A stretch of DNA of 64,000 nucleotides from Pseudomonas sp. RIT409 (lineage in GTDB: Bacteria; Pseudomonadota; Gammaproteobacteria; Pseudomonadales; Pseudomonadaceae). Positions within the stretch are counted from its first letter, which is position 1; every line of letters begins with the position of its first letter. The notes under the pieces were generated by a model. The model was given only the letters and a program-made list of their open reading frames with translations. It had not been told where the DNA came from and searched no databases. The position numbers were made by a program, and so were the translations under genes. The stretch covers positions 1-64,000 of the forward strand of contig NZ_QARE02000019.1 in assembly GCF_003052515.2 (NCBI RefSeq), given 5' to 3'. Shown here piece after piece: positions 45,485-54,822 of the stretch.

Positions 45485-45907
45485 ATGCGTCATTACGAAA
45501 TCATCTTTCTGGTTCACCCGGACCAGAGCGAACAAGTCGGCGGCATGGTTGAGCGTTACACCAAGCTGATCGAAGAAGACGGCGGCAAGATCCACCGCCT
45601 GGAAGACTGGGGCCGTCGTCAACTGGCCTACGCAATCAACAATGTTCACAAGGCTCACTACGTGATGCTGAACGTTGAGTGCACCGGCAAGGCACTGGCC
45701 GAGCTGGAAGACAACTTCCGTTACAACGATGCCGTGATCCGTAACCTGGTCATCCGTCGCGACGAAGCCATCACTGGCCAGTCCGAGATGCTCAAGGCTG
45801 AAGAGAACCGCAGTGAGCGCCGTGAGCGTCGCGACCGTCCTGAGCACTCCGACGCTGAAGGCGTTGACAGTGATGACAGCGACAACAGCGATAACGCTGA
45901 CGAGTAA
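45485..45907 (+). CDS. rpsF: 30S ribosomal protein S6
   Basis: A small-subunit platform protein that binds S18. It has 140 aa with MRHYEIIFLVHPDQSEQV, the KIHRLEDWGRRQLAY segment and NVECTGKALAELE. The C-terminal tail is extended, Arg-rich then Asp/Ser-rich, as in other Pseudomonas. The start follows AAGGAG. Confidence 0.97.
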   Translation: MRHYEIIFLVHPDQSEQVGGMVERYTKLIEEDGGKIHRLEDWGRRQLAYAINNVHKAHYVMLNVECTGKALAELEDNFRYNDAVIRNLVIRRDEAITGQSEMLKAEENRSERRERRDRPEHSDAEGVDSDDSDNSDNADE

Positions 45908-45935
45908 TCCACGGACCTTTTGAGGAGCCAATCAC

Positions 45936-46166
45936 ATGGCACGTTTCTTCCGTCGTCGTAAGTTCTGCCGTTTCACCGCAGAAAACGTTAAAGAGATCGA
46001 CTACAAAGATCTCAACACCCTGAAAGCCTACGTATCCGAAACCGGCAAGATCGTTCCTAGCCGCATTACCGGTACCAAAGCTCGTTATCAGCGTCAGCTG
46101 GCTACCGCTATCAAGCGCGCCCGCTTCCTGGCCCTGCTGGCCTACACCGACAGCCACGGCCGCTGA
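45936..46166 (+). CDS. rpsR: 30S ribosomal protein S18
   Basis: Partner of S6 in the 30S platform (76 aa). It has the basic N-terminus ARFFRRRKFCRFTAEN and the conserved ITGTKARYQRQLATAIKRAR. It lies 28 nt after rpsF behind GAGGAG. Confidence 0.98.
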   Translation: MARFFRRRKFCRFTAENVKEIDYKDLNTLKAYVSETGKIVPSRITGTKARYQRQLATAIKRARFLALLAYTDSHGR

Positions 46167-46207
46167 GACCAGGTTCAGTCGACAAAACGCAGTAAGGGAT
46201 AAATCGC

Positions 46208-47104
46208 ATGCGCGCCATGGCTGACTTCATCATGCGCGGTCGCGTGCAGGCCACTCTGGTAGTGGTCGGGTGTGCGGCATTGCCGCTGCTGTTCTGGTTG
46301 AGTGCTGCCGCAGGGTGCCTGGTGCTCCTGCGACGCGGGTTGGGTGATGCGACGAGCGTCCTCGCCTGGGGGTTGCTGCCGGCGGTTGCCTGGTGGTACT
46401 TCGGGGACCCTCGCACCTTGATGGTGCTGGTGGGTTCGTGGGGGTTGGCGGCGCTGTTGCGCGCCAGCGAGTCCTGGGTTCGCGTGCTGCTGGTCAGCGT
46501 GGGGCTTGGATTGTTGTATGGCGTGATCCTGGGCGCCGTGTTTCGCGAGCCCATCGAGGCCATGGCCGCAGAGCTGCAGAAGCTTTTGCCCCATGTTTTC
46601 GGTGAGGTCTACCAGCAAATGTCGGTAGAAGAGCGAGCGCGTCTGGGCGCACTGATTACTCCGGTCCTCAACGGCCTGATAGCGGCGGTGTTGCAGATCG
46701 TCAGCGTGGTCTGCCTGATTCTTGGGCGGTACTGGCAGGCGCTGTTGTACAACCCGGGAGGCTTCGGTCGCGAGTTTCGCAGCTTGAGGCTCCCGCGGGC
46801 ACCGATGCTGGTGCTGCTGGTGTGCATGTTGGTGGCGCCGAATTTCGGGCCGCAACTGGCAATGCTTACGCCGCTGTGCAGCGTCCCATTGGCGTTCGCG
46901 GGCCTGGCACTGGTTCACGGTATGGTGGCTGCAAAGCACCTGACACGGTTCTGGCTGGTGGGGTTGTACGTCACGCTGGTGTTGTTCATGCAGTTGATTT
47001 ATCCGTTGCTGGTGGTGTTTGCCATTGTCGACAGCCTGATTGATTTTCGCAGCCGCCTGGTGCCGAAAGGCCCTGATGACGGCGCTGCGAACGGTGAAGG
47101 TTAA
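46208..47104 (+). CDS. Multi-pass membrane protein between rpsR and rplI (PA4933-type)
   Basis: This is a polytopic inner-membrane protein of 298 aa with about eight hydrophobic segments (for example VVVGCAALPLLFWLSAAAG and MLVLLVCMLVAPNFG) and a charged loop around residues 115-140 (YQQMSVEERARLGAL). The layout resembles the YybS/DUF2232 family. Its place inside a ribosomal protein operon is conserved in Pseudomonas, but its function is unknown. ATG 46208 or the internal ATG at 46217 could be the start. Confidence 0.75.
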   Translation: MRAMADFIMRGRVQATLVVVGCAALPLLFWLSAAAGCLVLLRRGLGDATSVLAWGLLPAVAWWYFGDPRTLMVLVGSWGLAALLRASESWVRVLLVSVGLGLLYGVILGAVFREPIEAMAAELQKLLPHVFGEVYQQMSVEERARLGALITPVLNGLIAAVLQIVSVVCLILGRYWQALLYNPGGFGREFRSLRLPRAPMLVLLVCMLVAPNFGPQLAMLTPLCSVPLAFAGLALVHGMVAAKHLTRFWLVGLYVTLVLFMQLIYPLLVVFAIVDSLIDFRSRLVPKGPDDGAANGEG

Positions 47105-47124
47105 AGTTAAGAGGTTATTACCAA

Positions 47125-47571
47125 ATGGAACTGATCCTGCTGGAAAAAATCGCCAACCTGGGCAACCTGGGCGACAAAGTAAACGTTAAGGCTGGTTACG
47201 GCCGTAACTACCTGCTGCCTTTCGGCAAAGCCACCGCTGCGACCGCTGCCAACCTGGCTGCATTCGAAGAGCGTCGTGCCGAGCTGGAAAAAGCAGCTGC
47301 CGAGAAGAAAGCTTCGGCTGAAGCTCGCGCCGCTCAACTGGGCGAACTGGAAGTGACCATCACTGCCACCGCCGGTGACGAAGGCAAGCTGTTTGGTTCG
47401 ATCGGTACTCACGACATCGCTGACGCACTGACCGCCTCTGGCGTTGAAGTGGCCAAGTCCGAAGTTCGTCTGCCGAACGGCACCATCCGTAACGTTGGCG
47501 AGTACGACGTTGCCGTGCACCTGCACAGCGACGTTGAAGCGACCGTCCGCGTTGTCGTGGTGGCTGCGTAA
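47125..47571 (+). CDS. rplI: 50S ribosomal protein L9
   Basis: A large-subunit protein of 148 aa. N-terminal domain MELILLEKIANLGNLGDKVNVK with GYGRNYLLP, a long central helix (ERRAELEKAAAEKKASAEAR), and a C-terminal domain with LFGSIGTHDIADAL. It ends the rpsF-rpsR-membrane protein-rplI run. Confidence 0.97.
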   Translation: MELILLEKIANLGNLGDKVNVKAGYGRNYLLPFGKATAATAANLAAFEERRAELEKAAAEKKASAEARAAQLGELEVTITATAGDEGKLFGSIGTHDIADALTASGVEVAKSEVRLPNGTIRNVGEYDVAVHLHSDVEATVRVVVVAA

Positions 47572-47609
47572 GCTGTTCGATTTTGGCGCTTCGGTGCCGA
47601 GATCCGATT

Positions 47610-47680
47610 GGCTGACGACCTGTGCGTCAGCCGGTCAGCAAAGGGTGCGCTCCTGTTATACAGGTCGTGCCCTTTGTCTT
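47610..47680 (+). terminator. Hairpins after rplI
   Basis: A perfect 8-bp stem (GGCTGACG 47610-47617 with CGTCAGCC 47625-47632) is followed by a second hairpin (AAAGGG at 47640 with CCCTTT at about 47675, and an inner CCTGT/ACAGG pair) and then a T-rich stretch. The second is the likelier terminator. Confidence 0.7.
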
Positions 47681-47732
47681 TTCTAGGTATTGTTGATCAA
47701 CTTTTGATTCAAACCCCAGACACCGTGTGGCC

Positions 47733-49130
47733 ATGAACGATATTTCCGCTCCCGAGCAATACGACCTGCAAACCGCTGCGCTGAAGGTACCGCCGCATTC
47801 CATCGAGGCCGAACAGGCCGTGCTCGGTGGTTTGATGCTGGACAACAACGCGTGGGAGCGGGTACTTGATCAGGTGTCGGACGGCGATTTCTATCGTCAT
47901 GACCACCGCCTGATCTTTAGGGCCATTGCGAAACTGGCCGATCAGAACCTGCCCATTGACGTCGTGACCCTTGCCGAGCAACTGGACAAGGAGGGGCAGA
48001 CTTCTCAAGTGGGCGGGCTCGGCTACCTGTCCGAATTGGCGAAAAATATCCCGTCGGTCGCAAACATCAAGGCGTACGCGCAAATCGTCCGCCAACGTGC
48101 CACGTTGCGCCAGTTGATCGGTATCAGCAACGAAATCGCCGACAGTGCCTTCAACCCAGAAGGGCGCACTGCCGAAGAGATTCTCGATGAGGCTGAGCGG
48201 CAGATCTTTCAGATCGCCGAAGCCCGGCCCAAAACCGGTGGCCCGGTGGGGGTCAACGACCTGTTGACCAAAGCCATCGATCGGATCGACACGTTGTTCA
48301 ACATGGGCGAAGGCATTACCGGCCTGTCGACCGGGTACACCGACCTGGACGAGAAGACCAGTGGTTTGCAGCCTGCGGACCTGATCATCGTCGCGGGTCG
48401 CCCCTCGATGGGCAAGACCACCTTCGCCATGAACCTGGTGGAAAACGCCGTGCTGCGCAGCGACAAGGCGGTCTTGGTGTACTCGCTCGAGATGCCTGGC
48501 GAATCGCTGATGATGCGTATGTTGTCCTCGCTCGGTCGCATCGACCAGACCAAGGTGCGTTCGGGCCAACTGGATGACGATGACTGGCCTCGCCTGACGT
48601 CGGCGGTCAACCTGCTCAACGATCGCAAGCTGTTCATCGACGATACCGCCGGTATCAGCCCGTCGGAGATGCGTGCGCGCACCCGCCGCCTGGTTCGCGA
48701 GCACGGCGACATCGGTTTGATCATGATCGACTACTTGCAGTTGATGCAGATCCCAGGCTCCAGTGGCGACAATCGGACCAACGAGATTTCTGAAATCTCT
48801 CGCTCCTTGAAGGCGCTGGCCAAGGAATTCAACTGCCCAGTGGTCGCCTTGTCCCAGCTCAACCGCTCGCTGGAGCAGCGGCCGAACAAGCGGCCGGTGA
48901 ACTCCGACTTGCGGGAATCCGGAGCGATCGAGCAGGACGCCGACGTCATCATGTTCGTGTACCGGGACGAGGTGTACCACCCGGAAACCGAGCACAAAGG
49001 CATCGCTGAAATCATCATCGGTAAACAGCGGAACGGCCCGATTGGTTTCGTGCGTCTGGCGTTTATCGGTAAGTACACGCGCTTCGAGAACCTGGCGCCG
49101 GGTAGTTACAACTTTGATGATGATGAGTAG
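47733..49130 (+). CDS. dnaB: Replicative DNA helicase DnaB
   Basis: This hexameric helicase drives the replication fork. It has 465 aa: an N-terminal primase-interacting domain (IEAEQAVLGGLMLDN) and a RecA-like domain with Walker A GRPSMGKTTFAMN, IMIDYLQLMQIPG and the arginine-finger region. No intein is present. ATG 47733 gives the usual N-terminus; a GTG two codons earlier is less likely. In P. aeruginosa alr follows, as I remember it; here an RHS toxin gene is found instead. Confidence 0.96.
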   Translation: MNDISAPEQYDLQTAALKVPPHSIEAEQAVLGGLMLDNNAWERVLDQVSDGDFYRHDHRLIFRAIAKLADQNLPIDVVTLAEQLDKEGQTSQVGGLGYLSELAKNIPSVANIKAYAQIVRQRATLRQLIGISNEIADSAFNPEGRTAEEILDEAERQIFQIAEARPKTGGPVGVNDLLTKAIDRIDTLFNMGEGITGLSTGYTDLDEKTSGLQPADLIIVAGRPSMGKTTFAMNLVENAVLRSDKAVLVYSLEMPGESLMMRMLSSLGRIDQTKVRSGQLDDDDWPRLTSAVNLLNDRKLFIDDTAGISPSEMRARTRRLVREHGDIGLIMIDYLQLMQIPGSSGDNRTNEISEISRSLKALAKEFNCPVVALSQLNRSLEQRPNKRPVNSDLRESGAIEQDADVIMFVYRDEVYHPETEHKGIAEIIIGKQRNGPIGFVRLAFIGKYTRFENLAPGSYNFDDDE

Positions 49131-49164
49131 TGAGCCCTGCGCAGAGCCTGTGTGGATTGTTCGA

Positions 49165-52113
49165 CTATGCCCGGCGCTGCGCGAGGATCGTACCCTTCTT
49201 GCCTTTATGTGACAGGATGGCTTGCGGGTAAAAAACGTTACCCCGGACGGTAAAGCCCAGACGCAAATCTCCCCTGCCGCCCGCGGTGCCACTGGGGATA
49301 TCCGTCGTTTTCATCCGGAGTAATCCGGTATGTCCTTTGCGATTAGGGTTGAACCTATCTAATGCCGCTCTCAGATTGTCTTTCATACCAGGACGGCCGC
49401 GAAGCCAGGCGACAATATCTGCATCCTCGAAAAAGCCGCTGGGGTCCATGGTGAAAATTTGTCCGGCTACGCGGCTGGCAGGCGCTGGAGCGGTGATTTC
49501 GTTGTCTGAACCAAGGCTTGCGTTCGATACGGTAGAGCCTCGTTTTTGCGGGAGTCCCTCTTGAACAGCTCTGAGCTCTGCACTCGTACCCGGCACCGCG
49601 GCGTCAATTGACGTGCGCGGCGTCGAATTGGCACTAGCGCTGGCAGAGGAGTCGTTGCTGAGAGTGAGCGGTGGCCTCGGTTCACGGGCCGTTCTTAACT
49701 GATAGGGGTTTATTCCCAGCTTCTGGGCTTTCGACGGTATATGCCTCGCTTTAGCCAGCTCATTGTGCTGGTCAGCACTAATCGCTTGGTACAGGTTGAT
49801 GGCGCCCTTACTGTCCTGTGCAATATGCAGCCAACTCACCGGATTTTGCGTCCTCAAGTAGCGTCCATTAAGCAAATCAGCTTCACCAGAAGTAAGTGAG
49901 TAGTTGGAGGTGGCCCCCTTCACCGCCCGGTTGATATTTTGAGTCCGTTCTTCATCTCTTTGGGCGCGAGCTGCCAGATTGGCCTTAGTTTCAGCTTGGT
50001 AAGCGGTGGCGGCGCTCACGTAAAAGTCTCGCAATTGCCAGAAAATAAGCCCTGCGGATGCCAGTGTCACAAGTACAAAAATCGCAAGCTGCACTTCTTC
50101 GGGCACGTCATCTAAATCTGAACTCTGACCTCCCTGCACGTCCACCCGATTAATCGGGTTATTCCTGACCATGCAATACAGATTAAGCCCATCCACAAAT
50201 CCTTCCGGATCCGAACTCACCCAGCGCATCAACCATGGCGCGTAGTACCTCAGTCCGTAGTAATACAAGCCGCTGGCATCCCGCTCTTTCCCCGAATACC
50301 GCGCCACTTTGTACTTCGCTTCGACCGCCGAGCGCGCCGCCCACCAAGCCGTTCCGCCGAAAGGGTAGTAGCCCTCGTAGCTAATAAGGTGTGCGTGGGC
50401 GTCCAATTCCAGCACGCTGGAGCCCAGGTGGTCGTCCACCGAATACCGCAATTGATCGTTTTCGATGCCGGCAGGACGTCCGCTCGACCAATGCAGACAG
50501 CGCACCGTGCATCGGCCGGCCTGGATCACGATGACTTCCAGCTGTTCGTCGTTGGCGCTGTCGCTGCGCAGTTCCAGCCCAGGGAGGTAGCGGACTTCCC
50601 GTGTGTGGGAGGCGGCTCGGGCTGCCGATGTGCCGATCTTGCGAACCCGCTGTCCGCTGCTGTCGTACACGTAGTGTTCTGCGTCGTCATCTGCGTCCTT
50701 GCGGCTGACGGGGGTGACCTTCAACAGGCGATTGCGCGCGTCCCACGACATCGTCTGGCCGGGAGACAGGCGTTGCAGATTGCCGCTAGCATCGAAACCG
50801 CTGGCAAAGTCCGGCGGTGCGCTGCCCTCAAACTTCACCAGCGCACGGTTACTGGTCCCATCAACCTCAAAGTCGCGGGTGTAGGGCTGGCTACCCTCAT
50901 GACGCAACTGCGTCAGGTTGCCAGCCGAATCGTAACGGTAGCGCTCTGTGAAGTTGAGCCACTGGCTGCTGTCGATGGGTAGGGGCTGCATGTCTGGCAA
51001 CTGCGGGCCGCTGGAGACCTTGGCCGTCTCCCGCCCCTGGGCTTCGACCAACTGATAGAAGCTGTCATAGGTGTAGCGGTTGATCGGCTCGATGCGCTGG
51101 TTGGCAAAGTGCCGCACGGCCTGAGCATCGTCGGTGATGCTGGTGACGTTGCCAACCGGGTCATAGCCGTAGGTCAGCAGTTGCAGCGGGTCGTTGGCTG
51201 CGCGGGTGGTTTTCAGCGTGGCCAGGCGTGCGTCTCTATCGTTGTAGAGGTATTGGCTGATCACTCCGTTGCCTGCGGTTTGCGATGTGATCTGCTCGTT
51301 GGCGTTGTACTGCACGTCACGCAACAGTAACTGAGAAGGGCTGTTCTTTAGCGTGAGCGTCACTTGTGCCAGATGACCTGCGATGTTCAACCCCATGCTT
51401 TGCAGGTGGCCGCGTGCGTCTGTGGCGCTGATGGCGGTGCCTGTGGCGTCGAACTGCCTGCGGGTAACGGCGCCTTGACCGGGCTCCAGCAGCGCGTCAC
51501 GCTCCTCCGCTGACGGCGGCCAGTCAGGCGGCTCGATCATCGTGAGCAGGCGACGCTCCTCTAGGAGTGTCCCGCCCAGCAGCCCGTACTCGGTGATCGC
51601 CAGCGTGCCCGCACTATCGTCGACACGGATGAGTTGCCCGCACTGATTACGCAAAGCCGATTCACTACCGCTGCCTGCATAGGTAAACCGCTCGCAGGTC
51701 CGGCTCGGTTGCCCCGCCATCTGCTCATGGATCGCAATCGGCCTTGGGTAATCGTCATATTCCGTCTGCCAGTGCGTCGCCCGCGCGTCCCACTGTTCAA
51801 GCACAACGCCAGATTCTGCAGAAAGGGAGAGGGCGGCACCTGCATCCACGCTTTGGCTGGACAGCGTGGCCCCCGACAGGCTGTACACCATGGCGAGATT
51901 GGGTTGCACATCAGGTCGGATCGAGCGCAACTCGAATAGGCGCGGATCCCACACCTCTATAACCCGCCCTTGATTGTCATACACCTGAGCGTTGACGCAG
52001 GCCTGAGCGTCCAGGTCGATCTGCGCGCGATAGTAGGCCGTCTGCCGCACCGTCAGGCCCCGGCTGTCGAAAACCGTGAGCGAAGGTGTGTGGCGATGCA
52101 TGGAGTCGGTCAT
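49165..52113 (-). CDS. TccC-like RHS-repeat toxin (Tc toxin C-component type)
   Basis: A 982-aa protein closely resembling TccC of insecticidal Tc complexes. The N-terminus has TPSLTVFDSRGLTVRQ and the VSVDAG-type segment. YD repeats follow (YGYDPVGNVTSI, RYRYDSAGNLTQL), then LRYSVDDHLGSSVLELD, YYPFGGTAWWAARS and RYSGKERDASGLYYYGLRYY. The RHS core ends with SSDPEGFVDGLNLY and NNPINRVDVQGG near residue 661. In the family the core forms a cocoon around a cleaved C-terminal toxin. The variable part (about 662-982, DNA 49165-50130) starts with a hydrophobic segment (IFVLVTLASAGLIFW), is lower in G+C, and ends in a domain I do not recognise (GHTGLLRMKTTDIP, DLRLGF, FYPQAILSHKGKKG). No TcA, TcB or immunity gene is adjacent. 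Confidence 0.88.
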   Translation of the reverse strand: MTDSMHRHTPSLTVFDSRGLTVRQTAYYRAQIDLDAQACVNAQVYDNQGRVIEVWDPRLFELRSIRPDVQPNLAMVYSLSGATLSSQSVDAGAALSLSAESGVVLEQWDARATHWQTEYDDYPRPIAIHEQMAGQPSRTCERFTYAGSGSESALRNQCGQLIRVDDSAGTLAITEYGLLGGTLLEERRLLTMIEPPDWPPSAEERDALLEPGQGAVTRRQFDATGTAISATDARGHLQSMGLNIAGHLAQVTLTLKNSPSQLLLRDVQYNANEQITSQTAGNGVISQYLYNDRDARLATLKTTRAANDPLQLLTYGYDPVGNVTSITDDAQAVRHFANQRIEPINRYTYDSFYQLVEAQGRETAKVSSGPQLPDMQPLPIDSSQWLNFTERYRYDSAGNLTQLRHEGSQPYTRDFEVDGTSNRALVKFEGSAPPDFASGFDASGNLQRLSPGQTMSWDARNRLLKVTPVSRKDADDDAEHYVYDSSGQRVRKIGTSAARAASHTREVRYLPGLELRSDSANDEQLEVIVIQAGRCTVRCLHWSSGRPAGIENDQLRYSVDDHLGSSVLELDAHAHLISYEGYYPFGGTAWWAARSAVEAKYKVARYSGKERDASGLYYYGLRYYAPWLMRWVSSDPEGFVDGLNLYCMVRNNPINRVDVQGGQSSDLDDVPEEVQLAIFVLVTLASAGLIFWQLRDFYVSAATAYQAETKANLAARAQRDEERTQNINRAVKGATSNYSLTSGEADLLNGRYLRTQNPVSWLHIAQDSKGAINLYQAISADQHNELAKARHIPSKAQKLGINPYQLRTAREPRPPLTLSNDSSASASANSTPRTSIDAAVPGTSAELRAVQEGLPQKRGSTVSNASLGSDNEITAPAPASRVAGQIFTMDPSGFFEDADIVAWLRGRPGMKDNLRAALDRFNPNRKGHTGLLRMKTTDIPSGTAGGRGDLRLGFTVRGNVFYPQAILSHKGKKGTILAQRRA

Positions 52114-52327
52114 GATGCCTGCATCCTGCAGTTATCAGGGCTGTGCCGGTAATCTAGCCGCGATGCCAGGCGGCGGGATACTGTCAGAAATGACAGTGCG
52201 CCCTTCAAAATACCGCTCGCAAGACTGACTGTTCCAGTCGGATTTGATCAAAATTTGTGCTATTCTCCGCGCCCGCGAATTCCCGTAGAAGAATCGCCTC
52301 TCCTGATTACGAACCCTGGTCATCGAC

Positions 52328-54634
52328 ATGCAAGCAGCCAAGCCGTTATTTGACTATCCGAAGTACTGGGCCGAATGTTTCGGACCAGCGCCTTTCCTGC
52401 CGATGAGCCGGGAAGAGATGGATCAGCTCGGCTGGGATTCCTGCGACATCATCATCGTCACCGGTGATGCGTACGTCGATCACCCCTCGTTCGGCATGGC
52501 GATCATTGGCCGATTGCTGGAATCGCAAGGCTTTCGCGTGGGAATCATTGCCCAGCCGAACTGGAAGTCCAAAGACGACTTCATGAAGCTGGGCGAGCCG
52601 AACCTGTTTTTCGGCGTTGCGGCCGGCAACATGGACTCGATGATCAACCGCTACACCGCCGACAAGAAAATCCGCTCCGATGACGCTTATACCCCAGGCG
52701 GCCTGGCGGGTAAGCGCCCTGATCGTGCGAGCCTGGTGTACAGCCAGCGATGCAAGGAAGCTTACAAAAACGTGCCAATCATCCTCGGTGGCATCGAGGC
52801 TTCGCTGCGTCGCATTGCGCATTACGACTACTGGCAAGACAAGGTTCGCAACTCGATCCTGATCGACGCCTGCGCCGACATCCTGTTGTACGGCAACGCC
52901 GAACGGGCGATCGTCGAGGTCGCCAACCGCCTGTCCTGTGGCGAAAAGATCGAAAACATCACTGACGTACGCGGCACTGCATTCATTCGCCGCGACACGC
53001 CTGAAGGCTGGTACGAAGTCGACTCCACGCGTATCGACCGGCCGGGCAAGATCGACAAGATCATCAACCCGTACGTCAATACTCAAGACACCGCGGCCTG
53101 TGCCATCGAGCAGGAGAAGGGTGACGTTGAAGACCCGAACGAAGCCAAGGTGGTGCAGATCCTCGCCAGCCCGCGCATGACCCGTGACAAGACGGTCATC
53201 CGCCTGCCGTCGATGGAAAAGGTGCGCAACGACGCCGTACTTTACGCCCACGCGAATCGCGTGCTTCACCTGGAAACCAACCCCGGTAACGCCCGTGCAT
53301 TGGTGCAGAAGCATGGTGATGTTGACGTCTGGTTCAATCCGCCGCCCATTCCGATGACCACCGAAGAAATGGACTACGTGTTTGGCATGCCCTACGCACG
53401 TATTCCTCACCCCGCGTACGGCGAGGAAAAAATCCCGGCCTACGACATGATCCGCTTCTCGGTGAACATCATGCGGGGCTGCTTCGGTGGGTGCACCTTC
53501 TGCTCGATCACCGAGCACGAAGGTCGCATCATCCAGAACCGCTCGCACGATTCGATTATTCGCGAGATCGAGGAGATTCGCGACAAGGTGCCAGGTTTCA
53601 CCGGCGTCATTTCCGACCTCGGCGGCCCGACCGCGAACATGTACCGCATCGCCTGCAAGAGCCCGGAAATCGAATCCGCGTGCCGCAAGCCGTCCTGCGT
53701 GTTCCCCGGCATCTGCCCGAACCTCAACACCGATCACTCCTCGCTCATCCAGCTTTACCGCAGCGCGCGGGAGTTGCCGGGCGTGAAGAAGATTCTGATC
53801 GCTTCGGGTCTGCGGTATGACCTGGCTGTGGAATCGCCGGAATACGTGAAGGAGTTGGTGACCCATCACGTCGGCGGTTACCTGAAGATCGCCCCGGAAC
53901 ACACCGAGCAAGGTCCGCTCAACCAGATGATGAAGCCGGGCATCGGCACGTATGACCGCTTCAAGCGCATGTTCGAGAAGTTCTCGAAAGAGGCGGGCAA
54001 GGAGCAATACCTGATCCCTTACTTCATCGCTGCCCATCCCGGCACCACCGACGAAGACATGATGAACCTGGCGCTGTGGCTCAAGGCCAATGGCTTCCGC
54101 GCGGATCAGGTGCAGGCGTTCTACCCGTCGCCGATGGCCAGCGCCACCGCGATGTACCATTCTGGCAAGAACCCGCTGCGCAAGGTGACGTACAAGAGCG
54201 ATCCGGTGACCATCGTTAAGAGTGAAGAACAACGCCGTCTGCACAAGGCGTTCTTGCGCTACCACGATCCGAAAGGTTGGCCGATGCTGCGTGAAGCGCT
54301 CGAGCGCATGGGCCGGGCCGACCTGATCGGCCCGGGCAAGCATCAGTTGATTCCGCTGCATCAGCCGGAAACCGACAGCTACCAGAGCGCCCGTCGCAAG
54401 AACTCGACGCCTGCTGGCAGCCACAAGGTCGCGAAAACCACCAAACTCCTCACCCAGCACACCGGCCTGCCGCAACGGGGCAGTGACGGCAGCAAGCCGT
54501 GGGACAAGCGTGAAGAAGCGAAGGCGGCTGCCGCTGCGCGAAACAAGCAGGCCGCGAAGGATCGAACCGAAGCGGCCAAAGGCGGAAAGGGCGGCAAGAA
54601 AAAGCCCTCACGTCAGCCAGTGTTTCCGCGCTGA
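52328..54634 (+). CDS. ygiQ: YgiQ family radical SAM protein
   Basis: A radical SAM enzyme of 768 aa (UPF0313). The SAM-binding cysteine motif is in GCFGGCTFCSITEHEG (C-x3-C-x2-C) near residue 382. The N-terminal part resembles a B12-binding fold (CDIIIVTGDAYVDHPSFG). The C-terminal tail is Lys/Ala/Gly-rich. The reaction is unknown. It ends at the strong terminator at 54652-54680. Confidence 0.92.
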   Translation: MQAAKPLFDYPKYWAECFGPAPFLPMSREEMDQLGWDSCDIIIVTGDAYVDHPSFGMAIIGRLLESQGFRVGIIAQPNWKSKDDFMKLGEPNLFFGVAAGNMDSMINRYTADKKIRSDDAYTPGGLAGKRPDRASLVYSQRCKEAYKNVPIILGGIEASLRRIAHYDYWQDKVRNSILIDACADILLYGNAERAIVEVANRLSCGEKIENITDVRGTAFIRRDTPEGWYEVDSTRIDRPGKIDKIINPYVNTQDTAACAIEQEKGDVEDPNEAKVVQILASPRMTRDKTVIRLPSMEKVRNDAVLYAHANRVLHLETNPGNARALVQKHGDVDVWFNPPPIPMTTEEMDYVFGMPYARIPHPAYGEEKIPAYDMIRFSVNIMRGCFGGCTFCSITEHEGRIIQNRSHDSIIREIEEIRDKVPGFTGVISDLGGPTANMYRIACKSPEIESACRKPSCVFPGICPNLNTDHSSLIQLYRSARELPGVKKILIASGLRYDLAVESPEYVKELVTHHVGGYLKIAPEHTEQGPLNQMMKPGIGTYDRFKRMFEKFSKEAGKEQYLIPYFIAAHPGTTDEDMMNLALWLKANGFRADQVQAFYPSPMASATAMYHSGKNPLRKVTYKSDPVTIVKSEEQRRLHKAFLRYHDPKGWPMLREALERMGRADLIGPGKHQLIPLHQPETDSYQSARRKNSTPAGSHKVAKTTKLLTQHTGLPQRGSDGSKPWDKREEAKAAAAARNKQAAKDRTEAAKGGKGGKKKPSRQPVFPR

Positions 54635-54651
54635 TCGAAATCGATGTGAAG

Positions 54652-54680
54652 AAAACGCCAGCTTTTGAGCTGGCGTTTTC
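54652..54680 (+). terminator. Rho-independent terminator after ygiQ
   Basis: AAAACGCCAGCT (54652-54663) pairs perfectly with AGCTGGCGTTTT (54668-54679) around TTTG. The A/T ends make it work in both directions. Confidence 0.92.
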
Positions 54681-54822
54681 TTATTCCTTCGCTTTCCAAT
54701 CAACGAAAGTTTAGGGCGTACATTAGGACCATTCCCACACGCCAGATCAAACCTGCCTACATCGTCCCAGAGCAGGGATGTTTATCCTCGTTCGATTTCG
54801 GGTACCACACAGGAATCAAGGA

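Noticed and set aside
52346..54475. 709-codon minus frame opposite ygiQ
   Set aside because: Shadow frame; low-complexity translation without motifs, while ygiQ has a clear radical SAM site.
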